Positions 46,340-56,572 of a DNA stretch of 64,000 nt are shown piece after piece. Source of the stretch: Buxus sempervirens (taxonomy: Eukaryota > Streptophyta > Magnoliopsida > Buxales > Buxaceae); assembly GCA_947561395.2 (NCBI GenBank), contig OX387193.1, positions 8,680,001-8,744,000 of the forward strand, read 5' to 3'. Position numbers and translations under genes: made by a program. The notes beneath the pieces were generated by a model that worked only from the letters and a program-made list of their open reading frames with translations, did not search any database and was not told the DNA's origin. Within the stretch, counting starts at the first letter, position 1, and every line of letters begins with the position of its first letter.

Positions 46340-46993
46340 CCCCTAAATGGATGTTGCCGATGATATTATATTTGAATTGATTAAATATCCTAAAACACTC
46401 CAGGAAAAAAAAAACGAAAATAGGGAAACTGGCGGAATAGAGTTAGGTAAACACCTTGTCAAGGTTCCTATGCCCAAATATTTTCAAATTAAAAAGTGTA
46501 TAAATTTTGCTCTAATAAAGCATTGTAAAAATCCAAAGACTCATGAATTTTTGTCTTGAAATGGATTTATCGTTATTGAACGATTGTGTTCTCTTAAAAA
46601 ATGAGATTTTGGAGGAAACCAAAAGTTTTCCAGGTATACAAAAGAAATTATAATTAACGAAAAGCTAGTTAATTTAAAATTATAAACAGCAATTCAATCT
46701 TATATCTTCATAATTTTAAATTTTTTGTAATTTTTAATTACATTTTATTGTATTTAAAATATAATTTTTTAATTGTTTTGTAATTTTAAATATAATACCA
46801 CACAGGAATAGGGAAAATAAAATAGATATACAAGATCAACTTATCTTCAACCCAATAAAGAGGAAAAACAACTGGTTTAATGTTCTTGTGGTAATGTTTG
46901 TTCTTTGCTAAGTAAAATATTTTGAATATTAATATCTTCGGAGATACACATAGTTTCTTTGATTTCCTATGTTTTGCTGATGAACATGCTCAG
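46340..46993. other. AT-rich segment, no recognisable coding
   Basis: 46338-46530 matches 56560-56572 plus 59450-59466 and then 60228-60400 of the related element. It therefore shows the empty sites of the insertions there. The rest is AT-rich; upstream exons of the protease gene, if any, cannot be identified. Confidence 0.4.
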
Positions 46994-47819
46994 ATTTCTC
47001 AATAAACCAACGCCTCGGAGAGTGGATGCACAATCATTGGTTTCTTTTAGTTTTAAACCTAAAAGAGCGGAGAGTGGATGTGCTTGACTCAATGGATGGG
47101 GGGCGTCGTGCGGGACATCAATCCATAATTGAAACGCAGGTAATTTTTTTATTAATGAAATTTTCTCATACCATTTACAACACTTAGCATATTGACCCAT
47201 GGTTCGTCACTTGTAGATCCAGATGTTGGATAAGATCTTACGTGACTTCGGAGGTGGTGATCAATTTCCACTTCTACTGTGGGAGTTGCGGCGGGTTAAG
47301 GTCCCACACCAAACCAACGGGTAAGCCGTTAGGTTTGTTTTGCTTGACACTCGTTTTGTTTTGCTTCATACATATGTTAGCTTCTTACAAGTGATGTGAT
47401 GTGATTATATACCGTCAGGTCTGATTGTGGTGTTTTCATGATGAAATACATGGAAGTGTGGGATGGCAGCACCTTGTCTGAAGAATTTGATCAGGTGCAC
47501 ATATAACTTAAATGGTTTATTTATAATTATAGTTATGAAGTACGTCGCTAGTAACACACAAGTACATCTTCTATGAATTCAGAGTTATATGGCACATTTT
47601 AGGGATAAGTTCCTTATTGACCTCGTTAAGCACCCTTCTAACCAAGTGCGAGACATAGTTCTGTCTAAGGCAGCAAACACAACTGAGGCGGAGACTAGTG
47701 AAGGTGAAGAAGCCGAAGAGGTAAGACCTACCTGTCACATGTTCAATAACAAGGTTATTTGAAACTAATAACATTCAGGTGCGTACATAAACTTATGATT
47801 GCATTGTTTATAGGTATGA
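46994..47819 (+). CDS. Ulp1-type (C48) cysteine protease domain, 5' partial
   Basis: Deduced exons: about 46994-47139, 47217-47320, 47419-47494, 47583-47720 and 47814-47819, all with GT-AG borders and no internal stop. Exon 1 encodes HNHWFLLVLNLKERR and VDVLDSM, holding the catalytic His (before Trp) and Asp. Exon 2 ends VPHQTNG and joins exon 3 SDCGVFMMKYMEVWDG, with the catalytic Cys in DCGVF. Exon 4 has a basic helix and an acidic tail (SEGEEAEE). C48 proteases remove SUMO or similar modifiers; those carried by transposons have no proven substrate. The start is unknown: the upstream frame is closed by a TGA at 46981 and a splice acceptor before 46994 is assumed. The N-terminal part seen in the relative at 61.5-63.8 kb is absent. 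Expression is untested. Confidence 0.7.
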
Positions 47820-48159
47820 TTCACAACTCCAGCATTCCTGGCTCGATAGCAAGGTGAAGAAGTTGAAGGACGTCTTAAATATCCAAGTAGGACGGAAGAT
47901 TGTGTATAGAAAACTTGTACATTAAATTGTTTGTAAATTTATTTTGCTAACGAGTGAAGATGGTTGTAAATTTCGGTCTCTATCTGTGAGAGGAAAACAA
48001 TTGTAAAATTACAATATTTGTACATAATTTTAGGTTATATAATTTTCATTATATCCCCATTTTTTTCCTATATAATTTTCTAGTAATCCAAATTATCATT
48101 ACGAAGCAACACCACCATTGTAGTGAGAACAGGATGAAGCACTGTCATGTTACAAGTCC
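47820..48159. other. Likely 3' UTR and spacer
   Basis: AT-rich sequence after the predicted stop, running into the minisatellite. No feature seen. Confidence 0.4.
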
Positions 48160-48995
48160 CACAAGTCCAACAAACCCTACTTACAAGTCCAACCATGCCT
48201 ACTTACAAGTCCAACCTAGCCTATTTACAAGTCCAACCTACCCCACTTACAAGTCCAACGAACCCTACTTACAAGTCCAACCTACCCTATTTACAAGTCC
48301 AACCTACCCCACTTACAAGTCCAACCTAGCCTATTTACAAGTGCAACCTACCCCACTTACAAGTCCAACGAACCCTACTTACAAGTCCAACCTACCATAC
48401 CCTACTTACAAGTCCAACCTAGCCTATTTACAAGTCCAACTTACCCCACTTACAAGTCCAACCTACCCTATTTACAAGTCCAACCTACCCCACTTACAAG
48501 TCCAACCTACTCCACTTACAAGTCCAACCTACCCTATTTACAAGTCCAACCAACCCCACTTACAAGTCCAACCTACCCTATTTACAAGTCCAACCTACCC
48601 TACTTACAAGTCCAACCTACCCTACTTACAAGTCCAACCTACCCTATTTACAAGTCCAACCTACCCCACTTACAAGTCCAACCTACCATATTTACAAGTC
48701 CAACCTACCCCACTTACAAGTCCAACGAACCCTACCTACAAGTCCAACCTACCCTATTTACAAGTCCAACCTACCCCACTTACAAGTCCAACCTACCATA
48801 TTTACAAGTCCAACCTACCCCACTTACAAGTCCAACGAACCCTACCTACAAGTCCAACCTACCCTACCCTACTTACAAGTCCAACCTACCCTACTTACAA
48901 GTCCAACCTACCCCACTCAACTTACAAGTCCAATCTACCTTACTTACAAGTCCAACCTACCCCACTTACAAGTCCAACCTACCCCACTTACAATT
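48160..48995 (+). repeat. 22-bp minisatellite, ~38 copies, open in all three forward phases
   Basis: The unit is ACTTACAAGTCCAACCTACC plus two bases, with small variations. Since 22 is not a multiple of 3, translation cycles through TYKSN, LQVQPT and LTSPT and gives an open frame of 288 codons (48134-49000). There is no reason to think it is a gene: the frame follows from the lack of stops in the repeat. Confidence 0.92.
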
Positions 48996-49019
48996 CGTAA
49001 AAGATGGGAAAAAAATACT

Positions 49020-49240
49020 AAGGGTGACGATTTTGGAACGCTTTACGCCCGCTCGAGCGACAAGCGCAAATTTCAGATACACAGGCAAACCGAGCGTGAC
49101 GCGTTCTGCGCGTTTTTTGCCCGCTCGAGCGTCAAGGCAAAAGGTAAAAAACTCAGAAAACCCGAGCGTGACGCGTTCTGCGTGGTTTTCGACCGCTCGA
49201 GCGTCAAGGCAAATTTTAAAAAAACTCAGAAAAGCCGAAA
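49020..49240 (+). repeat. ~68-bp tandem repeat with CTCGAG motifs, 3 copies
   Basis: Each unit has CCCGCTCGAGCG(T/A)CAAG(G/C) and, in the later two, CGAGCGTGACGCGTTCTGCG. It is GC-rich against AT-rich flanks and has many CpG sites. It lies just inside the right TIR. Confidence 0.75.
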
Positions 49241-49795
49241 TTCGGGCAGTTCCTCAAGATGTCAGGTATGAACTCCTTCAGACAATTTAATCAACCTGAA
49301 CGCAATGTACAATGTTGCACAATTAAATTTAGATGAATTTCCAGGTCGATGGAAACCAAATGGGGAAGAAAAAGCACCTGAATCTACAGTCTCACACAAT
49401 CAATCAACTTGAACTCAATCGGTGGGTGGGGCAAATCAATCATTCTCTTCTCCAACAAACGTGAGGGGAAATCAATAAATTTCAATCGTCTGTGCGCAAC
49501 AGGAATCGGAGAAGACAAAGGAGGGAGTTTTGAAAACTTCGTTCGTTTCGTGTTTCGCGGGCGCAATAGGAAGGAGAAAATCCATTCGGCCGAACCACGG
49601 TCGAATGGTTCTTATTAACCATTCGGCCGAAAAGGAAAAGCAACGGGGTTTGGCCGAAAACGGCAACTAACGGGGCTATCGTCATCGTTAATTTGCGTTT
49701 TCGTTTTCGTTTTAAAGGGGGACACGCGTCGTGTTGAGGTCGTTCGAATGGTTCGAATGACCATTCGAACGACCATTGAAAAGAGAGGATGCGGG

Positions 49796-50109
49796 ACTTG
49801 CCAGCTCCGTATTTTTTATTTATTTATTAGTTTTTTTGTTTGTGCTTGGGGACCCGTGAATCAATAAGTTAGAGACTATAGAGGTGGTTGAGGAATCGAT
49901 CCACAGCTAACAGTCAATTATTTGTCCATATATAATATTTTATAATCTTTTCCATAGCTTTACTACAAAGCTGTTAACACACACTCGCAAAGGAAACCAC
50001 GCGCTTATGCTACCCAGTTCAACTGGCTATATGGTAGAGAAGAGAATATTACACACAAGACGTACATTAATCTATAACAGCTTCAACAATCGTTTAAGCA
50101 GCTCTGGTG
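49796..50109 (-). other. 3' flank of P450-C
   Basis: Closely matches the 3' flank of P450-A (about 6530-6829), including TGTTTGTGCTTG, GACCCGTGAAT and CCATATATAATATTTTATAA. This shows that the two genes were duplicated together with their downstream sequence. Confidence 0.75.
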
Positions 50110-51746
50110 CTAAGCGTAGAGCTCTAAATTAGACAGTCTTGGTGTTGGGATGGCAATTAAAAGCTTTGATTTCCTTAAAACAAAGTCGATTTTCTCCGAA
50201 AAATCGAGCTCTGTCCCTTCAGGCAATCTCCAGTCAAAGGAATGCAACAGCGAAGCCATTCCAAACCTCATCATTCTCTCTGCTAATGGAATTCCCGCGC
50301 ACATCCTCCTTCCAGATCCGAATGGAAGGTAGTGAAACGAATTGCCATTATAATCACATTTCGCATTGTCCTCCCTCAGGAACCTTTCAGGCTGGAACTC
50401 CAAGGGACTGTCCCAAATCTGAGGGTCCCTCTGCATTGCCCAGATATTGAACATGGTCTCTGTATCCTTTGGAATAGTGTAGCCACCGACTATGCAAGAG
50501 ACGCTTGGCCTCCGTAAGATGATTGGCACCACCGGGTACAAGCGGAGTGTCTCCTTCACAATTGCTTCCAAATAATGCAATTTGGGCAGATGAGATTCTT
50601 CCACAATGTTTTCCATCCCTACTACCTCCTCCAGTTCTTGTTGGGCTCTCCTGAGAATTCTGGGTTGCTTCATCATCTCTGCCATCATCCACTCTATTGT
50701 GGTTGAGGACGTGTCTGTCCCGCCAGAGATCAGGTTCTGTGATAACAATTCTTGTAAGATCAATAAGACACAAATTCTAGATATATATATATTTTGAAAC
50801 TTACCAGAAACAAGGCCTTGAGTTGGGTCCTGGTGATTTGTTTCTTAGCTTCTTCTTGCTTGTTAACGTCCAAGACAATTTGCAGAAAGTCCCTCATGAC
50901 TTTACCTTCTGCTGCCATATTTTCTTTCTCACGTTGATGAATCACAGACTCAAATATCTGATCAAACCTTGCCAAGAGCTCCTTCTGTCGTCGTTCAATA
51001 CCTTGTATATCAAACCTTGCAAGAACAGGAAACACATCTGAGATGTTGGTCTTCCCTAACAGTTCTATCATTTCCCCGATCACCTCCATGAACTCAACCC
51101 CCACAACCTCAACAGTCCCACCCCAGATCATGCTCCTTACGACGTTGAAGCTCGTTAAGTACATCAACTTGTTGATCTCAACATCTTCACCTCTCTTGTT
51201 GTACACATCTCTCACCATCTTCCGAACTTCACGTCTCCTGAGGGCGTAAGAAGCGTCCAGGTTGCTGTTACTTAGCATCTCTCGCACACATACTTTGCGC
51301 AGCTTGCGCCAGTCTTCGCCGTAAGAGTTAAAAGCTATGTCGTTAGCACCATAGGAGAAAACACGAGCTGCGACGGTTCGATCACGATTAGCAAAAACTG
51401 CGTCGTGATCCCTGAGAACCTCCTTTGCTAGGGCTGGGGAGCTCAAGACAACACATAAGCTGGTTCCTAGTTGAAGCTTCATGATGGGGCCATAGATTGA
51501 GGCCAAGTTGTTGAAGGTCCGGTGAAGATCGGGATTCAGAAAAGGGAGGTACCCAACTAGGGGTAAGCCACGGGGACCAGGTGGTAATGGCGGGCCGCCG
51601 CTTCTCTGTTTGGACTTGTTGGAAGTCCATAGGTAGAATAAGATTGCAGTTATGGCAAAAACCGAAAGGGTTAGTGGTGTTGGAGTGAATTCATCTTTCT
51701 GGTTGTTCCTTTGCCACCACCATGACCAACCTACGTTCAAAGACAT
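50110..51746 (-). CDS. Cytochrome P450, CYP706 family (P450-C)
   Basis: ER-anchored heme monooxygenase, substrate unknown. Exon 1 is 51746-50805 and exon 2 is 50736-50110, giving 522 residues. The phase-0 GT-AG intron is only 68 bp (50737-50804): compared with P450-A and P450-B it has lost about 100 bp from its middle but kept both ends. Landmarks: N-terminal anchor, hinge GGPPLPPGPRGLP, I-helix GGTDTS at 319-324, ETLR at 376-379, PERF, and heme loop FGSGRRMCAG with ligand Cys460. The B-C loop is close to P450-A. In the tract 51060-51299 it is identical to P450-B. The 3' side now abuts a 4.2-kb TIR element and a 12.2-kb retrotransposon. A foldback MITE lies about 285-470 bp upstream of the ATG. 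No disabling change, so it is probably functional if the short intron splices. Confidence 0.92.
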
Positions 51747-51839
51747 ATCTACTTAGTTCTAGAAAGAATCAACAAAAACAAACTGATAGTTGAAATGCTG
51801 AAGCTTTGATTGTATCTTATTTTAGATCAGTAGTATTCC

Positions 51840-51847
51840 TTAAATAG
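51840..51847 (-). promoter_or_regulatory. TATA-like box of P450-C
   Basis: CTATTTAA on the minus strand, 94 bp upstream of the ATG, matching the other two genes. Confidence 0.6.
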
Positions 51848-52029
51848 AACCCCCTCAACGTGAACGGACAAATATGGTAGGGATAAGAAGAATCTCAACC
51901 GTTAATGACTAAGTGCAGTGATGGTTTAGTTCCTGGTGATAACTGATAAGATAACTCCGTGCATGATGTGAAGAATATCGAAGTATCTTCCGTATCGGAT
52001 GGTGAAGCTCCAATCCGCACTTTTAGATG

Positions 52030-52216
52030 GGATTCAAATCATCCGGTGGGTGTCATGCTGGGCATCGAACATCCAATGGGAATCCCGCACGTCAGGGTCA
52101 CATCAGCAGCAGCCCTGACACAAGCCATTAGTTTTTAATGTGGCCTTGACGTGCGGGATTCCCATTGGATGTTGGATGCCCAACAGTGCCGGACACCCAG
52201 CAGATGATGTGAATCC
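52030..52216. mobile_element. Foldback MITE in the P450-C upstream region
   Basis: Arms of about 73-79 bp (about 52030-52102 and 52138-52216) are near-complementary and share CATCCAATGGGAATCCCGCA and GGGTGTC. P450-A and P450-B have nothing like it at this distance. Target duplication is not clear (TAGATG occurs near both ends). Confidence 0.75.
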
Positions 52217-52236
52217 GATAGATGGAGCTCTGCTGT

Positions 52237-52420
52237 TCAATGCACATGCTCCTCACATGACTATGTAGATCACCTTTATCAACAATTCGCAAGAATAACA
52301 TCATGAACTTGTGCTGTGAATGGATGCAATCAAACAGCACAGGTCATGAAAGTCAAGAATTAATAAGAGAAAACACTTCCACATCGAGGAAAATAAGAGC
52401 AAATGCTAACAGATTGAGAA
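52237..52420 (+). repeat. Partial copy of repeat X
   Basis: Matches parts of 12880-13120, including TTTATCAACAATTCGCAAGAA and AAATAAGAGCAAATGCTAAC, preceded by the TTCAATGCACATGCTCCTCAC segment. Confidence 0.65.
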
Positions 52421-53216
52421 TCATGCATTATTTTACTTTCGTTTGCTGAGAAAATCAAACAACACATGGTAATAAGTAAATGAGGTTGTTCAAAGGCCTC
52501 TGCATAAGCGGTCACCTTTAAACATAACACAAATCCTTTTTAATATACACTGTTTCTGTTTTCAATAAATGTAGTGCAGTTCACCATGTGTTAATTTAAT
52601 GAGGTTGTTTGTGTGTTAAGGCCAATTTGCAGGAAGCCTAGGCAAAGGAGTAAGGAATCTGGTAGAAGTCTCAAGCACAAGGGCATCGAGTCAGGCGAGG
52701 ATTCTCCTCCCTGAAAAAAACAACCACCCACCGCCGGATGGCATTTGTTTATGACAGTGATGAAGAATTAAGGAGCCTGTTGACAAACATTATCAACAAC
52801 AAGTAAATTCTGATTTTCTCATTACAGCTACCAGCAAATTAAATTTTTTTTATTTTTATTTCGAGTTGAATTTTTGTCACACAATAGTCACAAGTATATG
52901 TATTTCAGGAAAGAGATTTTGTGTTGCATCTCTGGATTATATGTTCCACATGGAGACATACATTTGTGTTAAAGGAATTTAACAAAACTGAGCTCAGGCT
53001 CAGACAGGCCTATTAATATTTTTTTCTTTTTGGGCTCATGCTTGAAATTATTAGACCTTTCTCCAATTGTAATGGGATTTATTCATGCTATCAACTTCAG
53101 TGCAGGAGTAACTGGCCGGACAGTGAAAGAGGGCAATATTGTTTCGTACTAATTTTCAATTCAAGTGATTTTGGTTTTTGTTGAGTGTCCTTCCACAATG
53201 GCATCACTTCGTGACT
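52421..53216. other. No recognised gene
   Basis: A short coding-like stretch near 52630-52810 encodes a Lys/Arg/Ser-rich segment and, in another frame, VYDSDEELRSLLTNIINN. I cannot assign a family. The remainder is AT-rich. Confidence 0.35.
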
Positions 53217-53454
53217 GTTAGTTGCGGTGAGAGCTTTCAGACGTGTTGTGGGAAGGAATGGGGGGTGAGGGGTGGGCGTGTGTGGTATATTATTATTTTT
53301 TTTTAAAATTAATATACTTTAGTGGCACTGGGTGAGTTAGTTGCGGTGAGAGCTTTCAGACGTGTTGTGGGAAGGAATGGGGGGTGAGGGGTGGGGGTGT
53401 GTGGTATATTATTATTTTTTTTTAAATTAATATACTTTTAGTGGCACTGGGTGA
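53217..53454. repeat. 119-bp tandem duplication
   Basis: Two nearly identical units, 53217-53335 and 53336-53454, each contain GTTGCGGTGAGAGCTTTCAG and a GGGGTGAGGGGTGG segment. They differ at few positions, so the duplication is recent. Non-coding. Confidence 0.85.
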
Positions 53455-53506
53455 CCGCCGCTAATGCCTTCAAGTGATGGCAGTTTTATAACAACACATA
53501 ACTGTT

Positions 53507-55868
53507 GTAGTAGTGATGTTATAACGACACATTTAAATGCCGAAATGCTGGTGTATGTGGCAAACATTATTACTACACTTTAAAAAACTACCGTAACAAC
53601 TTACATTATAACGGTATTTTTAAATGCCGCAAAAAGTCACTTTATAGCAGTATATTCGAAAGTTGTCATTGAGCGTTGGGTTTGGGTTTAGGTTGGGTTT
53701 CATTTATAGCCCAAAGTCGAGTTTGGGTTGGGTTTGGGTTCAAGCTATACAACCCGAAAGCTCAAAGTTAATGTTGACTTTATGTACACACTTTCATATA
53801 GATATATATATATATATATATATATAACTTCACCAAATAATAAGTGAATATTATTTGTATATATATGTGTCATTGTTTTTTTCTCTTTTACAACGTATTT
53901 ATATTTATGCAATCAACTATTAAACATAAAATTTATTAACGTTTGATAACAAATTTATAAATTTATTCTCAAATATCAAATAAATAATTTATACCCACAT
54001 ACATAAGCATATATGCTATAATAAATGTAATATTTGGGCGCACATCTTCTACAAGAAGGATTGTGCAAAACCACAAATATAGTAGGCCAGTATTATATTT
54101 TAAAAATAATTTTTTAGATAAATAAATTAATGAACTGCTTTTTTTTTTTCCAAATTCAATAGACTAATCAAGGGGCATTTATTACATTTGCATTTGCAAC
54201 AAACGAACATAAAAGTATGTTGATAGACGATTTAATTAATGAAATTCCAACATTTGCAATTATAACAAAAATTGAAAAATAAATTTTGAAAATTTTACAT
54301 TTTGTTTGGGCCAACCCAAACCTAGCCCGAACTCAAATAATAACGTTTGGGTTAGGTTCGAGTTTAATGAGTTTGGGTTAGGATGGGTCATTGATGAGTT
54401 TGGGCTGGTAAATCTTAGATTGGGCTAAGCACGAATTCTTATAACCCAACTTAACCTGCCTTACTTACACCTCTACTATTAATAATCAACCAAAGCTTAT
54501 GAGGAATGTTAGAAAATTATTTTTTTAAACATAGATGCCCTAAATAATTATTTATCCTTTTTTAATTGTAACCATATAATATTGCACATTCCACCTACTA
54601 GTTTTATTATTTTATTGTTATATAAAGTGGACATATTAGTTTCTAACATCTAAGGAAATATATCCTTTTTAACGTTTTTCTAAAGCCTTTGAAGGCGCAA
54701 ACTATTTCTCATATTGGGTTTGTAGTTTGTATTGTACCCGGACATGTTTTCATGTACAATGACACTTAGTAACTTCGAGATTGTTTCAGGGTTTTCCTTG
54801 CGGGTTTTGCCTGGGAGATTGAAGCGTCAAATGCCATACATATGCTGAAGCTTGTGCTGTCTTAGAAAGTTTGAAGTTGGCCAAGGCATTCCATGCATCC
54901 CATATTGTATTGGAGGGCGATTCCCAATCTCTCATTCACTTGCTGCTTCATCCTCTTGCTCGTATCCCTTGGAAACTACTGGGTCTCATTACCCAGATTA
55001 GAGACATTGTTTCATACTTTTCACATGTCTGCTTCTCCCATACTCTCCGCGAGGGCAACAAGGTGGCAGATTCGTTGGCTAATTCCGCCATCGATCGCTT
55101 TTCTGGTCTTTGGTATCATACTTTTCCTTCCTGTATCTCTATTCCCCTGCTTGATGATCTAAGGGGTTGTACTGTTCCTTGTTATTAATATAATTTCCTA
55201 CTCTTCACCCAAAAAAAAAAAGCTACGTTGTTTACCGGTCGTTATACATTATGGGATGTTGAATTGATCATGTTGCACCTTGGAATTTATAATAAAAAGT
55301 TGGGCAACTTCTTGACCCAATCAAGAAACAATCCGTGGAAAGTGAAAAATCACTTTTTCATTTTCGAACACGGGGAGAGAAAAATGGCGCGGATTGTTGC
55401 TTCCCTATTTAGCAAGCAATGATTGGCCACGTTGAGCCCAACAGTTAGATTATAAACCTCGCCCACTAGCTATATATATCTATATCTATATTACATATAA
55501 CGCGAATTACGTCCTTGAGAATCACACCTGCTAAAATGTTCAACTTTCCAAAACAACACTTACACACCATTAACAAGATTCATTAATTAAAGGATACAAC
55601 GGTAAAAAAAATATGTGAAATTTTTTCAAAACTTAGTAATGTTTTACAATTGTTTTCCCTCATTTCTCTTTTCTTCGTCCTTTCCCTTTCTTCGTACGTG
55701 CATACATCCTGCTAGTATGATTACAGCAAAATATTAATTTGGAAATTTATTCTAGAATAGTTAGATAGCTGGAATTATTATTATTATAATTTCTACGCAC
55801 ACCTTTTATAATTATTATTATAGTCATAATCAGTCTCTGTTTCCTTTGCTTCATTACTTTTCAACCTA
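53507..55868. repeat. Degenerate repeat block, copy R4
   Basis: Co-linear with R1 from 928 to its end. It carries a (TA)n run at 53802-53826 and a LINE fragment near 54765-55220. Its right end meets the TIR of the 55.87-kb element at the position where R3 continues into the P450-C 3' flank. Confidence 0.75.
54765..55220 (+). mobile_element. 5'-truncated LINE (RNase H end plus A-tail)
   Basis: Encodes AEACAVLESLKLAKAFHASH, IVLEGDSQSLIHLLL and SHTLREGNKVADSLANSA, the last part of a plant LINE RNase H domain. A 3' UTR ending TTCACCC and an 11-A tail follow. It interrupts R4 between segments that correspond to about 2225 and 2580 of R1. It is dead by truncation. Its CTTCACCC-A(n) end resembles the tips of the micro-insertions. 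Confidence 0.85.
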
Positions 55869-56572
55869 GCCCGAATCCTCTCTTTTGAATCGTCGTTCGA
55901 ATGGTCATTCGAACGACGATTCAGCGACGCATGTCCCGCTCGATCTCTCTCCTCAGCAAACGTCGACTAACGCGTTCGGCCCGTTAGTTTTCGTTTTCGG
56001 CCAAAACCCGTTACTTTTGGACCGTCCAACCACTAGACCAAAGAGGCATTAGACCGTGGTTCGCCTGTGAGCATTCCTCTACCTATTCGAACGAAGTCGA
56101 CGAACGCCCAAATACCTGTTCCAACAAGCGCGAGAGGCAGAGGATTTTCAAAAAATCCTTCAACGTATACAAAACCACCTTCCTCTTCAACATTTGCAAG
56201 CTTCTTGGTTTATCTCGTTCCTCTCCAACGAACGAAGGGCACCAAACTTCTTGGTTTACCTCCTTTCTCTCCAACGAACGAGAAACAACGTTTGCATCTT
56301 TCTTGGTTTACCTCCTTCCTCTCCAACGTTTGCATCTTTAACTGATTTGTAAGTGTTGACTTGATTAGTATCATTTCATTTCCCTTGTTTTTTTGTATGC
56401 AATATTCATGAAATGACTTATACATACATTTCTATGTTTCGAATTTTTTCGCACCCATATATACATTATACATGAATTAAACTCAGAGAAAAAAGGAAAA
56501 GAAAACAAAACCACATATTTCCCCCATTTCTTCTCATTGGGGAACTCTAGGGAATTTTCTCCTAAATGGATG

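Larger units (their letters stand above)
45641..49795 (+). mobile_element. Ulp1-carrying Mutator-like element, transposase-less
   Basis: Inverted ends begin CCCGCATCCTCTCTTTTCAA on both sides and stay similar for about 170 bp (about 45641-45830 and 49590-49795). They share TCGTTCGAATG(G)TCATTCGAA, GACGCGTGTC and AGCCCCGTTAGTT. Inside: a ~560-bp segment shared with 55920-56572, an Ulp1 protease domain (46994-47819), a 22-bp minisatellite (48160-48995) and a ~68-bp tandem repeat (49020-49240). No transposase. The flanks ATCGTCCAG and ACTTGCCAG share only CCAG, so the target duplication is unconfirmed. MULEs carrying Ulp1-like genes are known in plants as KAONASHI elements; this fits that type. 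Confidence 0.75.

Noticed and set aside
48134..49000. 288-codon open frame as a repetitive protein gene
   Set aside because: It is produced by a stop-free 22-bp minisatellite read through all phases; there is no start context, domain or conserved flank.
45641..49795. CACTA-type transposon
   Set aside because: The ends are not CACTA/CACTG and the TIRs are long (~170 bp), which fits Mutator-like elements better, although a 9-bp target duplication could not be confirmed.
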